A stretch of DNA of 51,630 nucleotides from an uncultured Muribaculaceae bacterium (GCA_945931475.1 CAMEPD010000006.1:1-51630), one strand, 5' to 3'; counted from the stretch's first letter, positions 25,975 to 34,583 are shown. A program made the numbers and translations. Notes: generated from the sequence alone by a model not told the origin.

Positions 25975-27245
25975 ATGGATACTCAGAATAAATCAACCCA
26001 ATCGGTTGGCTCTCAGGGCTCCGGGCGCGGGGCTATCGGTGACTCGCGTTTGACGAAGGCGCTCAACGGCAACGGCAAATATTACTGGTTTATGGTACTC
26101 AATATGGTGCTTCTCAGCATGTTGGGCTCGTTTGTCAATGATATGTACACACCGGCACTCCCGGCGATGTGCCGGTTTTTCGACTGCTCGGTGTCGTTGG
26201 GGCAGATGGGGCTGACGATGGGTATAATCGGGTTGGGCTTAGGGCAGTTCATTCTCGGACCGGTGTCCGACAAGTTCGGTCGTAAAAAGGTGCTTATCGG
26301 GTCAGTCGGACTGTTCGTCGTGATGGCTGTGGCGAGTATCTTTTCACCTAACATCCATATTTTCAACCTGTGCCGACTCCTGCAGGGGGTGGGCGCTTCG
26401 GGCGGTTATTTCCTTGCGCGTACCATCCCGACCGACGTTTTTGCCGGCCGAAATCTGGCCAAACTGATGGCCCTTGTGGGCGCCATCAACGGCATTGCGC
26501 CGGCCTCGGCCCCGGTAATCGGTGGTTTCTCCGCTCATGCCTGGGGATGGAAGGGAGTCTTCCTGCTGCTTGCTGCCTTCGCGTTTCTGCTGCTGCTGCT
26601 TAACTCCCTGAGGATGAAGGAGTCGCTTGCGCCCGACAAGCGGCTGGCTACCTCGTTCTGGCGCTCGTTCGGCGGGTATGTCACTTTGCTCAAAACAAGC
26701 CATATATGGTGCATACCTGGCTGAACGGCACTGCATTAGGTATGCTGTTCGCCTATATCTCGGCCTCGCCTTTCATCCTGCAGACCATCTACGGCCTTTC
26801 GCAGACACAGTATGGTCTGGTAATCGGTTTCAACGCACTGTTTGCCGCCGCCGGGTCGATGCTTGCCCTGAAATTCCATCCCTTCAAAAAGAGCGCGTTT
26901 ATCGGCGCGATTATTCTGACGGTTTCAACCGTCGGCGGGGTGACATGCCTGTGGACGGTACATAATATCTGGCTTTTCGAAGTGTTCGCCATCATCATGG
27001 TTTTTGGCTTGGGGATGCTGTTCTCGACGGCCAACACCCTGGCAATGAACGAGGGACGCAGCCAGTCCGGTGAGGCCGCCGCCCTGCTTGGCATTGCCGG
27101 ATATATGGTGGGAGCCATTGTGTCGCCACTGGTAGGTATGGGCAATATTCTCCACTCCACCGCCATAGTCTACGCGGTGCTCACCCTGCTGGTGCTCATC
27201 CTTGCCATCATCAGCCGGCGCCTCCCCGCCGACCTTGAAAAGTGA
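25975..27245 (+). pseudogene. Bcr/CflA-type MFS drug transporter, broken by a single-base frameshift
   Basis: The first part (from ATG 25975) encodes the N-terminal half of a 12-helix MFS transporter: 'FVNDMYTPALPAM', 'GPVSDKFGRKKVLI' (motif A) and 'LCRLLQGVGASGGYFLAR'. It stops at a TGA at 26722-26724. The second half continues in the -1 frame from about 26696 with 'WLNGTALGMLFAYISASPFI'. Adding one A to the A4 tract at 26692-26695 would give '...LLKNKPYMVHTWLNG...' and a normal 423-residue protein. Bcr/CflA proteins export drugs such as bicyclomycin or chloramphenicol. The break is either a real recent mutation or a homopolymer error in the read or assembly. An ATG at 25954 lies inside the hairpin and is unlikely to be the start. 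Confidence 0.88.
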
Positions 27246-27284
27246 GGTTTTGGCCATTCAGGAGGCTTTTGTGCGGGCACGATA

Positions 27285-27314
27285 TTGGGAATCACGTTTT
27301 TTTGATTACCTTTG
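27285..27314 (+). promoter_or_regulatory. promoter for the secreted protein gene at 27339
   Basis: TTG at 27285-27287, 19 bp, TACCTTTG at 27307-27314, 25 bp before the start codon, so the leader is very short. Confidence 0.7.
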
Positions 27315-27338
27315 TAGTGCAAAAAGAATCAGACCCTT

Positions 27339-28121
27339 ATGAAAAAGACGTTGATTATAGCGCTGGCCGCTCTTGCTGCCGCCGGCGCACAAGCCGCCGA
27401 GCTCCCCTTCGAAGCGAAGGCTCCGGCTATCGAAAAGGTGGCAACACCCAACAGTGCCACCCCGGTGCACATGTACAAAATGTCGATGAAAACGGCACCC
27501 CAGTTAGTGCTCGACATCGCCAACTACGATGAGTTTGCTGCAGCGCCCGACCTGTTCTGGAGCAACGAGGTGAGCCGCCGCCATCAGGGCGACCTCCCCT
27601 TCACCGGTTATGCCCGCGTGACCGGCGAAAAGGCGCAGTGGGTCAACATCAGTTACCCCTCGAACGGCGCCCGCGTGGCTAATTTCTACTCCTGCTGGGT
27701 ACCTGCAGGTAGCGTCGCTACCGGCGCCCCGGCAACCCTTACACCGGCCGATGCCGACGGAGTGTCGAACTTGGCAATCTTCCCCGACGGCGACCTGGCA
27801 GGCTACGGCCTCTACGCCACCGCCAATGAGGAGGCCGGCACGGTAAATATCTATGTCGGCAAGCTCGTCGACGGAAAGTTAGTGTGTCCGTTCGTGTTGG
27901 CAGACATACAGGTGAAGGCCGACGGCAACAGTGCGCTCGACACCGACGGCCTTCACATGGCCGCGTCGATGCTCGACGGCACGATGCCGCGCCTGTCGGC
28001 GTTCCCTGCCGAGCTGGCCAAGAGCATTATAGCCTCCGCACAGCCTACCGACCCCACACAGTGCTTCGTGGTGCTGAAACTCGAGGGCTCGAAGCCCGCA
28101 GGCGCTTTCTACGCCCTCTGA
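27339..28121 (+). CDS. exported protein of unknown function
   Basis: A 260-residue protein with a clear signal peptide (MKKTLIIALAALAAAGAQAA, cleavage after about residue 20). The mature part has beta-strand-like stretches ('QLVLDIANYDEFAAAPDLFW', 'AQWVNISYPSNGARV', 'GYGLYATANEEAGTVNIYVG') and only three cysteines. I do not recognise the family. It has no sorting tail of the YNLQG type and no lipobox, so it is probably periplasmic or secreted. It has its own promoter, and a strong dyad lies 28 bp after its stop. Confidence 0.75.
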   Translation: MKKTLIIALAALAAAGAQAAELPFEAKAPAIEKVATPNSATPVHMYKMSMKTAPQLVLDIANYDEFAAAPDLFWSNEVSRRHQGDLPFTGYARVTGEKAQWVNISYPSNGARVANFYSCWVPAGSVATGAPATLTPADADGVSNLAIFPDGDLAGYGLYATANEEAGTVNIYVGKLVDGKLVCPFVLADIQVKADGNSALDTDGLHMAASMLDGTMPRLSAFPAELAKSIIASAQPTDPTQCFVVLKLEGSKPAGAFYAL

Positions 28122-28148
28122 AACAGCATTAAGCTATGCCCGAACGCG

Positions 28149-28177
28149 ATTTTGTGCAAAGAAATTTTGCACAAAAT
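28149..28177 (+). promoter_or_regulatory. dyad operator candidate in front of the ferredoxin promoter
   Basis: A perfect 12-bp inverted repeat, ATTTTGTGCAAA (28149-28160) and its complement (28166-28177), around a 5-nt spacer. The right arm runs into the TTTG -33 box at 28177-28180. No T tract follows, so it fits a protein-binding site better than a terminator. Confidence 0.6.
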
Positions 28178-28208
28178 TTGGCCGTTATTCCGATAATGGT
28201 TATTTTTG
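28177..28208 (+). promoter_or_regulatory. promoter for ferredoxin
   Basis: TTTG at 28177-28180, 20 bp, TATTTTTG at 28201-28208. The start codon is about 80 bp downstream. Confidence 0.75.
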
Positions 28209-28287
28209 CCGAACCATTGCGCCCTTTATCGGTGCGGTGATTTTAAATCTGAACATAATTTTCACATCTACACAATTTTCTACAATC

Positions 28288-28458
28288 ATGGCTTACGTAA
28301 TTACAGATTCATGTGTCGCTTGCGGCACCTGCCTGCCCAACTGCCCGGTTGAAGCTATTTCCGAAGGCGAAATCTATCACATCGACCCCGATACCTGCAT
28401 CGAATGCGGTACCTGCGCCGAAGTTTGCCCCTCGAGCGCTATCATCCCGGGTGAATAA
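28288..28458 (+). CDS. 2x[4Fe-4S] ferredoxin
   Basis: A 56-residue electron carrier with two classical cluster motifs: 'CVACGTCLPNCPVEAI' and 'CIECGTCAEVCPSSAI'. Eight cysteines are present in the CxxCxxCxxxCP pattern. This clostridial-type ferredoxin would serve pyruvate:ferredoxin oxidoreductase and related enzymes, and could be a partner of the NfnAB-like pair in this window. The ATG at 28288 is chosen because the fold begins at once (MAYVITDSC). It is a single-gene unit with its own promoter and terminator. Confidence 0.97.
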   Translation: MAYVITDSCVACGTCLPNCPVEAISEGEIYHIDPDTCIECGTCAEVCPSSAIIPGE

Positions 28459-28483
28459 TCATACCGATATTCAAACTATAAGG

Positions 28484-28518
28484 CGTTGTGTCATGCTTCG
28501 GTCTGGCACAACGTTTTT
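28484..28518 (+). terminator. intrinsic terminator of ferredoxin
   Basis: CGTTGTGTCA (28484-28493) pairs with TGGCACAACG (28504-28513) with one G-T wobble and a loop containing TTCG, followed by TTTTT. Confidence 0.88.
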
Positions 28519-28621
28519 ATTTCCGGCCCAACCTAAGGGGTATCAGCTTTGTTAATATATGTGTATATGGTCCGGCAAGGGTACATTACTGCCGGGCCCG
28601 ATAATTTTTCAGCAAATTCTT

Positions 28622-29989
28622 ATGGACGCGAAAAGCATCATGGATTCCGTCAAGAAATATTTTTCGCCGTCGGAATTTCTTGTATCGCAGGCTGAGGCCG
28701 AGGCCTCTATCCGCGAGGGTGTAACCTTCAGGGGTACTAATATCATAATTCTGGTAATCGCTATCTTCATAGCGTCGCTGGGCCTGAACACCAACTCCAC
28801 AGCTGTGGTGATTGGCGCCATGCTTATATCGCCGCTGATGGGCCCGATTATCGGTTTGGGGCTCGCGGTGGGCATCCAGGACTTCGCGCTGCTGAAACGT
28901 TCGGGGCGCAACCTGGTAGCCGCCACGCTTTTCTCAATCATCACATCGACCATCTACTTCCTGATTTCGCCGGTGGCCGAAGGGCACAGTGAGCTGTTGG
29001 CGCGCACTTCGCCAACCATCTACGATGTGCTGATCGGGTTCTTCGGCGGCGCGGCCGGCATCGTAGCCCTGGCGTCGCGCTCGAAGGGCAACGTTATCCC
29101 CGGTGTGGCTATCGCTACGGCCCTGATGCCGCCGCTCTGCACCGTGGGCTACGGTGTGGCCACCATGCAGCCCCACTATTTTCTGGGCGCGCTGTACCTG
29201 TTCCTCATCAACTCGGTGTTTATCGGCCTGTCGACCTTCATCGGAGTCAAACTGCTGAAATACAAACCTGTAACCGACCCGAATCCGCAACGCGCCCGCA
29301 CTGTGAAACGCTGGGTGTATATCGTGGCTATCCTGACGTTGATACCGAGTATATTCTTGACCTATAATATGTTACGCGAGAACCGGTTCTCGCTTGACGT
29401 GAATAATTTTGTGGAGAAAGAGTGTCACTGGCCCGAAACGAGCGTAGTGAGTGTCAACACCAACTGGCACAGCAACCGACCGTCGGAGATATCGCTGACG
29501 CTGATAGGCCGCACTATGCCGCGCGACTCACTGGTGCAGGCTCTCACATCGCGATTGGGGTATTACAACCTCAGCGGCACAAAAATCGCAATCCTGCAGG
29601 GCGACATGACCGACGGTGTCAAGAATGCCGACGCCCGCGACATCTATCAGACCACCCAAAGCATGCTGGCTTCGAAGCAGGCTGCCATCGACTCGCTGCA
29701 GACCGTAATCGACGGCGGCATACACACTCCGGCCGGTGATATGCTGCCCGAAGTTCACGCCGCCTTCCCGGGCGTACGCGACATGGGTCTGACCCGAGTG
29801 GCCGTAGCGTTGAACGTGGCCGATTCTGTACGCAACGTCTCCACCGATACACTGAATGTAGCCCTCGTGACCGTGGAGGGCGGTTTCCCGGCACAGGAGC
29901 GGGCGCGCCTCGAGCGCTACCTGGCCGCTCGTCTGAAACTCAAATCCGTTTCCGTAGTGGTTATGCCCTCGGCCGACCTCCCCCGCTAA
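28622..29989 (+). CDS. DUF389-family membrane protein
   Basis: A 455-residue protein. The N-terminal ~250 residues hold about six to seven hydrophobic helices with the DUF389 signatures 'GAMLISPLMGPIIGLGLA' and 'ALMPPLCTVGYGVA'. A long soluble, probably periplasmic, C-terminal part of about 200 residues follows. DUF389 proteins are inner-membrane proteins of unknown function. ATG 28622 is chosen; the open frame from 28559 adds a stretch with no family resemblance. It has its own terminator downstream and no clear operon partner. Confidence 0.9.
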   Translation: MDAKSIMDSVKKYFSPSEFLVSQAEAEASIREGVTFRGTNIIILVIAIFIASLGLNTNSTAVVIGAMLISPLMGPIIGLGLAVGIQDFALLKRSGRNLVAATLFSIITSTIYFLISPVAEGHSELLARTSPTIYDVLIGFFGGAAGIVALASRSKGNVIPGVAIATALMPPLCTVGYGVATMQPHYFLGALYLFLINSVFIGLSTFIGVKLLKYKPVTDPNPQRARTVKRWVYIVAILTLIPSIFLTYNMLRENRFSLDVNNFVEKECHWPETSVVSVNTNWHSNRPSEISLTLIGRTMPRDSLVQALTSRLGYYNLSGTKIAILQGDMTDGVKNADARDIYQTTQSMLASKQAAIDSLQTVIDGGIHTPAGDMLPEVHAAFPGVRDMGLTRVAVALNVADSVRNVSTDTLNVALVTVEGGFPAQERARLERYLAARLKLKSVSVVVMPSADLPR

Positions 29990-30023
29990 CGGTCTCCCAT
30001 CCTCAACATCCGCTGCATCTCCC

Positions 30024-30063
30024 ACATACGACACATAAGATACATACGACACATCCGATACAT
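30024..30063. repeat. ACATACG-type tandem repeat after DUF389
   Basis: Four degenerate ~10-bp units (ACATACGACACATAAGATAC and onward to GATACAT), matching the right half of the repeat at 7390-7463. Both sites lie between convergent genes, just after a plus-strand stop codon. Confidence 0.7.
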
Positions 30064-30077
30064 CCTCCCATTTACGG

Positions 30078-30103
30078 CCCGGCGCTCAGCCGGGTTTTCT
30101 TTT
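30078..30103 (+). terminator. intrinsic terminator of DUF389 gene
   Basis: CCCGGC (30078-30083), 5-nt loop, GCCGGG (30089-30094), then TTTTCTTTTT. Confidence 0.85.
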
Positions 30104-30334
30104 TCCCCACAAAACAACGAAACCGGGCTCGATTCACATCGGTCCCGGCTCCTTCCTTATTGGCATTTGTATATGTAACAAACTTATCAGTATTCTACAG
30201 AATTTTGACTTAACCTATTCTCATAACTGTTGATCAGTTTATGAAACAATGTACCAATAATTCTATAGGTGCAATCAGTATTCTAATCAACGCAATGTCA
30301 ATAATTCAATCTCCAATATTCAATCTCTAATCAA
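30104..30334. other. AT-rich gap before guaD 3' end
   Basis: No gene seen. A hairpin at 30123-30148 (CCGGG...CCCGG with an inner GAT/ATC) could end minus-strand transcripts, since an A run precedes it on the plus strand. The rest is AT-rich with repeated ATTCAATCT and CAATATTCAATCT words at about 30300-30350. Confidence 0.5.
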
Positions 30335-30826
30335 TCAATATTCAATCTTATCTTTTTTATTCGCCCATTTCTGGAATGCGCGAATGTTGTGTTCGTTTTC
30401 GATGTGTATGCAGGGGAGTTTCCTCTGCGTACGCGGCTTCTCGAGTTCGCGGTAGATGAAGGCGTCGGAGAAGTCGATGGCGTCGGCATCCTCTTTGGTG
30501 TTGCCGAAGTAAATCCGCTCGACACCGGCCCAGTAAAGCGCCGACAGACACATGGGGCACGGCTCGCACGAGGAGTACACAGTGCAACCGCTGAGGCGGA
30601 AAGTGCCGAGCTTCCGGCAGGCGTTACGTATGGCGTTGACCTCAGCGTGGGCTGTGGGGTCGTTGTCAATAGTAACGGAGTTGGCACCCGAGGCGATGAT
30701 TTTACCATCCTTTACTATCACTACACCGAAAGGGCCTCCTCCGAGGTCTACATTGTCTTCGGCGATCTTGTCGGCCATTTCCATAAACCGTATGTCAGAT
30801 TCGGAAATTTTGTCGGAATTATTCAT
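30335..30826 (-). CDS. guaD: guanine deaminase-type nucleoside deaminase
   Basis: A 163-residue zinc deaminase of the CDA fold. The zinc site is clear: 'PTAHAEVNAIR' with the His and the catalytic Glu near residue 61, and 'SCEPCPMC' with two Cys near residues 87-93. The end of the protein ('DAFIYRELEKP', then 'WANKK') follows B. subtilis GuaD closely rather than TadA, so guanine to xanthine is the best guess. That fits purine salvage. A minus-strand TAACTTTG at 30915-30908 may be its -7 element. Confidence 0.85.
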   Translation of the reverse strand: MNNSDKISESDIRFMEMADKIAEDNVDLGGGPFGVVIVKDGKIIASGANSVTIDNDPTAHAEVNAIRNACRKLGTFRLSGCTVYSSCEPCPMCLSALYWAGVERIYFGNTKEDADAIDFSDAFIYRELEKPRTQRKLPCIHIENEHNIRAFQKWANKKDKIEY

Positions 30827-31105
30827 GCTTGTGAAATAATTGACGCGGACAGTGATATTACATACAGGTGCTACTCAGCCAATAGATACAATGCCGTTTT
30901 AGCGAGACAAAGTTACAAACTCTTTACCTTATCTGAGCCACAGGGCGCGTTAAAAAAAGTTAACCAAAAGTTCGCTCTCCATGGGATTTCAGGTGTGAAA
31001 CAAGTCTGTGGATGGTGTGCGAAAATGGCGTATGGCCGTATCCGCATCCTCATGGCTAAGTCGTTGCCATAGACATAACGTGACTGTGGCGCGTTTTAGT
31101 ATTAT

Positions 31106-31138
31106 AGACTGTCTAAAAATAAATGGTAAACAGCCTCT
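31106..31138. repeat. stub of the MITE family (two ends fused)
   Basis: This 33-bp stretch reads as a degenerate left end (AGACTGTCTAAAAATAAATG) joined directly to a right end (GTAAACAGCCTCT), with nothing between. It lies in the 408-bp gap between guaD and the PepSY-like gene. The rest of that gap holds a possible guaD -7 box and the hairpin at 31166-31212; no gene is seen. Confidence 0.65.
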
Positions 31139-31165
31139 TATTTTATATAATTTTTATTGTTTTTA

Positions 31166-31212
31166 CCGCCTGAAGGTGTGCCGGGATGTTGCTCCCGACA
31201 CACCTCCGGCGG
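31166..31212 (-). terminator. strong hairpin after the PepSY-like gene
   Basis: Arms CCGCC..AGGTGTG.CGGG and CCCG.CACACCT..GGCGG pair with small bulges. It lies about 25 bp after the stop of the minus-strand gene. It lacks a clear U tract on that strand, so termination is inferred from position. Confidence 0.55.
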
Positions 31213-31234
31213 TGTTTCGTTGTGTCTCAGAGGG

Positions 31235-31846
31235 CTATTTTTCGACTACGAGGGTCAGCACGCCCGACGAATCGAAGCAGGCCTGATCAAATACCGGGTC
31301 TGAGATTTCAAGGCGATAACCGGCTTTGTCGCGGTGTACGGCTTCGACGCTTTCGCGGAAACCGTTGTGAACCAGCAGGTGGTATAGTTTACCGGGAACT
31401 ACCGCCGACAGCAGGGTAGGTGACAGCGAGTAGCCCGAGGGTGCTTCGATGAAGATGAGGTTGCCTTTGGTGTCGAACTCCATCTCGATGCCGTCGGCCA
31501 GGCCGATGATGTAAGTACCCGAGGTGAACTGCTTGGTGCACTTCACTATTGCATGGCCGTTGCAGTGGCGCTCGAGGAATTTACGCGCATTCGAGGGGAT
31601 GGTCTTGTATTCGACGCTGCCCGAAATCACGGGACCGATGCCGGTGTACCCCGGGATGAATGCGCCCTGAGGGGGCACCACGCTGTTGTCGCTACTCTGT
31701 GCACCGGCGGCGAAAGGGGCAAGTGCCACTATGGCCCCTATGGCCAAAAGAGTATGGAAACGTTCGGTCAAATATGATATTGTCGACTGTGTAATGCCCG
31801 AGATGGCGCTGCTCAGTTGAGTCAGGATTTGTTTTACCGCTTTCAT
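31235..31846 (-). CDS. exported PepSY-like domain protein
   Basis: A 203-residue protein with two copies of the PepSY-like (DUF2874) fold. Repeat 1 has 'IPSNARKFLERHC' then 'YIIGLADGIEMEFDTKGNL'. Repeat 2 has 'YHLLVHNGFRESVEAV' then 'YRLEISDPVFDQACFDSSG'. Such proteins are periplasmic and of uncertain role. The start is ATG 31846, which has an unusually good Shine-Dalgarno sequence (AAGGAG, 5 bp spacing on the minus strand), rare here. The N-terminus is odd: about 33 residues precede the hydrophobic segment (LLAIGAIVALAPFAAGAQ), so the signal peptide has a long n-region. Confidence 0.75.
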   Translation of the reverse strand: MKAVKQILTQLSSAISGITQSTISYLTERFHTLLAIGAIVALAPFAAGAQSSDNSVVPPQGAFIPGYTGIGPVISGSVEYKTIPSNARKFLERHCNGHAIVKCTKQFTSGTYIIGLADGIEMEFDTKGNLIFIEAPSGYSLSPTLLSAVVPGKLYHLLVHNGFRESVEAVHRDKAGYRLEISDPVFDQACFDSSGVLTLVVEK

Positions 31847-32023
31847 AATTGCTCCTTCTTTAATGATGTTAAACATAACCCTTGTATCTGCCCGGAGGCG
31901 AAGTCAGAGGGGAGGTATTTTGCTTATGAAACGGTTGCCGGGGCGGTTTGGTTCGGGAATGACGCCGGATTTAACATCTTTACAGATGATGTTTTATAAA
32001 GGTTGTTCCGGGGCGGGTCGGGG

Positions 32024-32629
32024 TCAGCGGCCGGAGGCACCGATGCCGTCGGGATACTCTTTGAGGTAGAGCTCGCAGTTGGCTACAAGTTCGTCGTACC
32101 ACTTCTGCCCGAAGCGCGCTATGAGCGGCTCGCGCAGGAACTGGTAGAGCCGTATCCCTTTCTTGCGGCCGAGTTGTTCGGCGGGACGGCAGATTTTCCA
32201 GCGGTGGTAATTCAGGGCGGTGTAAGTGGGATACTCCTTGACTCGGATGGGGTAAAGCGCGCACGACGCCGGTTTGAGGAAACCGTTTATGCGCCCTTCG
32301 CGCCGCGCCTTTTCGATGGCGCAGAGGCACACGCCGCCGGGGCCGTAGCAGGTGAAGGCGCAGTTGCGGCCGTCGAGCAGGGTGGTGACCAGGTCCCCCT
32401 CCGGGTCGGTGTAGGCCACGCCCCGGCTGCGCACCTCCTCGATGGCGCGAGGCAGCATTTCGTGCTCGATAACGGGAAGCACCTTCTGGATTTCGCTGAC
32501 TTCGGCGGGGGTGACCGGTGCGCCGGCGTCGCCCTCGATGCAGCAGGCTCCGAGGCATTTCTCCAGGTCGCAGCAGAAGAACTGCTCGACGATATCAAGT
32601 GTGACTAATGTATTCTGTATCTGAAACAT
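32024..32629 (-). CDS. DUF3109 cysteine-rich protein
   Basis: A 201-residue protein of the DUF3109 family. It opens with 'FFCCDLEKCLGACC' near residues 17-30 and has a second set near 'CAFTCYGPGGVCLCAIEKA' and 'CALYPIRV'. The cysteine pattern is like that of the zinc/iron-chelating CxxCxxCC group. Function is unknown. It starts 8 bp after the Plug-like gene, so ung, the Plug-like gene and this gene form one transcript. Confidence 0.88.
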   Translation of the reverse strand: MFQIQNTLVTLDIVEQFFCCDLEKCLGACCIEGDAGAPVTPAEVSEIQKVLPVIEHEMLPRAIEEVRSRGVAYTDPEGDLVTTLLDGRNCAFTCYGPGGVCLCAIEKARREGRINGFLKPASCALYPIRVKEYPTYTALNYHRWKICRPAEQLGRKKGIRLYQFLREPLIARFGQKWYDELVANCELYLKEYPDGIGASGR

Positions 32630-32637
32630 AATGTGGT

Positions 32638-33921
32638 TTATCGTCCCGAAAATATCAGTGAATAGCCTATAAGGCGGTCGTAGCGTTCGCCCGGCGCGCG
32701 GTAGTAGACGGCCACGGAATACTCGTTGCAGGTCTCGTACTTGTCGCCCTCAATAAGGTTGAGCGAGCCGTCGCGGCCGTCGCGGGGCACGGTGACGTAG
32801 CGGTAATTGTAGGCGCCCTGTTTTAGCAACATTGTGCGCGAGTACCGGCCGGTGGCGATGTCGTAGTTCATCTTCGAGGAGTCGTCGAGTTTGCGGTAGG
32901 TGATGTCGCCCTCGAGGAAGATGTCGGCGTCGGTGAGCGGAGTCTGGTCGAGGGTGAAGTCGACCAGCACGTAATCGGCCTCGGTGTCGGAGCGGTCGGA
33001 GTTGTATTCGCGCACGAAGAAGCGTCCGTGCTGCGTCTGGTCGTAACGGTAGTCGTGGCGTGCGCGCTCGCGGTCGGTCTTAAGGTAGTGGTGATAGTAA
33101 GGGGGCTCGAAGTCGATGCGGTCGACACCCATGCCTGGGTAGAGGTTGTTGACGGTTTCCATGCGGCGGTATTCGTTGCCTCCCGGGAAGATGAGCTGCG
33201 CGGTGTGCTCGTAGAAGAGTCGTCCCTGCCGGGTGCGGAAGGGGTGGCTGAGCACGCGCTGCGTGGCCGGCTGATAGTTCTGCTGCACCACAATCGTCAG
33301 GTCGTTGAAGGGGTCGCGTATGGGGTAGTTGTGCGGGTCGACCTGTATTTCGAGCTGCTGATAGGTGTCGTTGAACCCGATGTCGGTGCGAGATGTGGCC
33401 GTACCGCCGACGGCTACGGTATTCTCATTCACCATGAAGCGCACCTGCAGCAGGGTGTTTTCGGGGTCATCCTCGGGATAGACCTTCAGCAGATAGTTGC
33501 CCGAGAGGCGGAACTGATACTCGCTGTTGGGGAGCTCTATGGTGTAGTGTACATAGTGTGTGGTGGTGCCTCGGCTCATCTCGTAATCCTCGACCGGCGC
33601 GTAGTTGAAGCCGTCGAACACCTCGGAGTCGGTGAGGTCCGACGGCTGCCAGTCGGCGTTGCAGTGCACGATGGTATAGCGCAGGTACTGGCGCTCGTCG
33701 CTGAGCTGATCGAAGCCGATGACGAGCCGGTCGGAGGAGCCGAGGGTGATTACCGGAGGTGCCAGGCGGTCGCCGTCGACACAGACGGTGAGCGTACGGA
33801 AGCTGTCATCGAAGATGCCTGTGAGGGTGTCCCCGGCACTCGCCGTTGCGGTGTGCCACATCATCGCCACTACAGCAGCTATGATGAATAATCTGTGTTT
33901 TACGCTGTCGGGTAGATTCAT
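32638..33921 (-). CDS. T9SS Plug-like protein (DUF5103)
   Basis: A 427-residue exported protein of the DUF5103 family, which has been linked to the Plug protein that closes the SprA translocon of the type IX secretion system. After a signal peptide (about 1-31) there are family motifs such as 'YTIVHCNADWQPSDLTDSEVFDGFN', here near residues 78-103. The C-terminal half is a predicted barrel-like or Ig-like beta structure ('NYRYVTVPRDGRDGSLNLIEGD'). Start: the ATG at 33921 overlaps the ung stop as TAATG, so the two are translationally coupled. Another ATG at 33927 is in frame. Plug homologues also occur in species without a complete T9SS, so its function here is inferred. Confidence 0.82.
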   Translation of the reverse strand: MNLPDSVKHRLFIIAAVVAMMWHTATASAGDTLTGIFDDSFRTLTVCVDGDRLAPPVITLGSSDRLVIGFDQLSDERQYLRYTIVHCNADWQPSDLTDSEVFDGFNYAPVEDYEMSRGTTTHYVHYTIELPNSEYQFRLSGNYLLKVYPEDDPENTLLQVRFMVNENTVAVGGTATSRTDIGFNDTYQQLEIQVDPHNYPIRDPFNDLTIVVQQNYQPATQRVLSHPFRTRQGRLFYEHTAQLIFPGGNEYRRMETVNNLYPGMGVDRIDFEPPYYHHYLKTDRERARHDYRYDQTQHGRFFVREYNSDRSDTEADYVLVDFTLDQTPLTDADIFLEGDITYRKLDDSSKMNYDIATGRYSRTMLLKQGAYNYRYVTVPRDGRDGSLNLIEGDKYETCNEYSVAVYYRAPGERYDRLIGYSLIFSGR

Positions 33922-34583
33922 TACCATTGAATGGGAGTTTTGCCCTGCCTGACGAGGAAGGCGTTGGCCTGAGAGAAATGATGGTTGCCGAAGAAGCCGC
34001 GGTAGGCCGACAGCGGCGACGGATGCGGCGAGGTGAGCACCAGGTGCTTCGACCGGTCGATTACCGCACCCTTGCGGATAGCCGGCGAGCCCCAGAGCAT
34101 GAATACCAGGCCGGTGCGGTTGTCGCTCAGGGCTTTTACAGCGGCATCGGTGAAGGTTTCCCAGCCGTGCCCCTGATGCGAGCCGGCGCGGTGAGCTTCC
34201 ACCGTCAGGGTGTTGTTGAGCAGCAGTACACCCTGCGTGGCCCAGCGGGTGAGGTCGCCGTTGTCGGGGATGGGCGCGCCCGTGTCGTCGTGCACCTCCT
34301 TGAAGATATTTTGCAGCGACGGCGGAATCTTCACCCCCGGCGAAACCGAAAAACAAAGGCCGTTAGCCTGCCCGGGCCCGTGGTACGGGTCCTGGCCAAG
34401 GATAACGACCTTTACTTCGTTGAACGGACAGGCATCGAACGCGGCAAAAATTTCGCGCCCCGGCGGGTAGACCGTGCCGGTGGCGTAGGCCCGGCGCGTG
34501 AAGTCGGCCAGGGCCTCGAAATACGGGGCGTCGAACTGAGGGCTCAGCGCCTCCTTCCACGATTGCTCTATTCGTACATCCAT
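33921..34583 (-). CDS. ung: uracil-DNA glycosylase
   Basis: Family 1 UDG removes uracil from DNA in base excision repair. The 220-residue protein has the water-activating motif GQDPYHGPGQA (Asp65), 'GVLLLNNTLTVE', 'MLWGSPAIRKG' and the leucine-loop 'HPSPLSAYRGFFG'. ATG 34583 (MDVRIEQSWKEAL) is the standard family start; an upstream in-frame codon at 34622 adds an unrelated stretch. It is the first gene of the unit with the Plug-like and DUF3109 genes. Confidence 0.97.
   Translation of the reverse strand: MDVRIEQSWKEALSPQFDAPYFEALADFTRRAYATGTVYPPGREIFAAFDACPFNEVKVVILGQDPYHGPGQANGLCFSVSPGVKIPPSLQNIFKEVHDDTGAPIPDNGDLTRWATQGVLLLNNTLTVEAHRAGSHQGHGWETFTDAAVKALSDNRTGLVFMLWGSPAIRKGAVIDRSKHLVLTSPHPSPLSAYRGFFGNHHFSQANAFLVRQGKTPIQW

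Noticed and set aside
26681-26724. Programmed -1 ribosomal frameshift in the MFS gene
   Set aside because: The direction (-1) fits, but the site is CTC AAA ACA, which is not a good slippery heptamer (no matched re-pairing of two tRNAs), and I see no obvious downstream stem. Mutation or sequence error is more likely.
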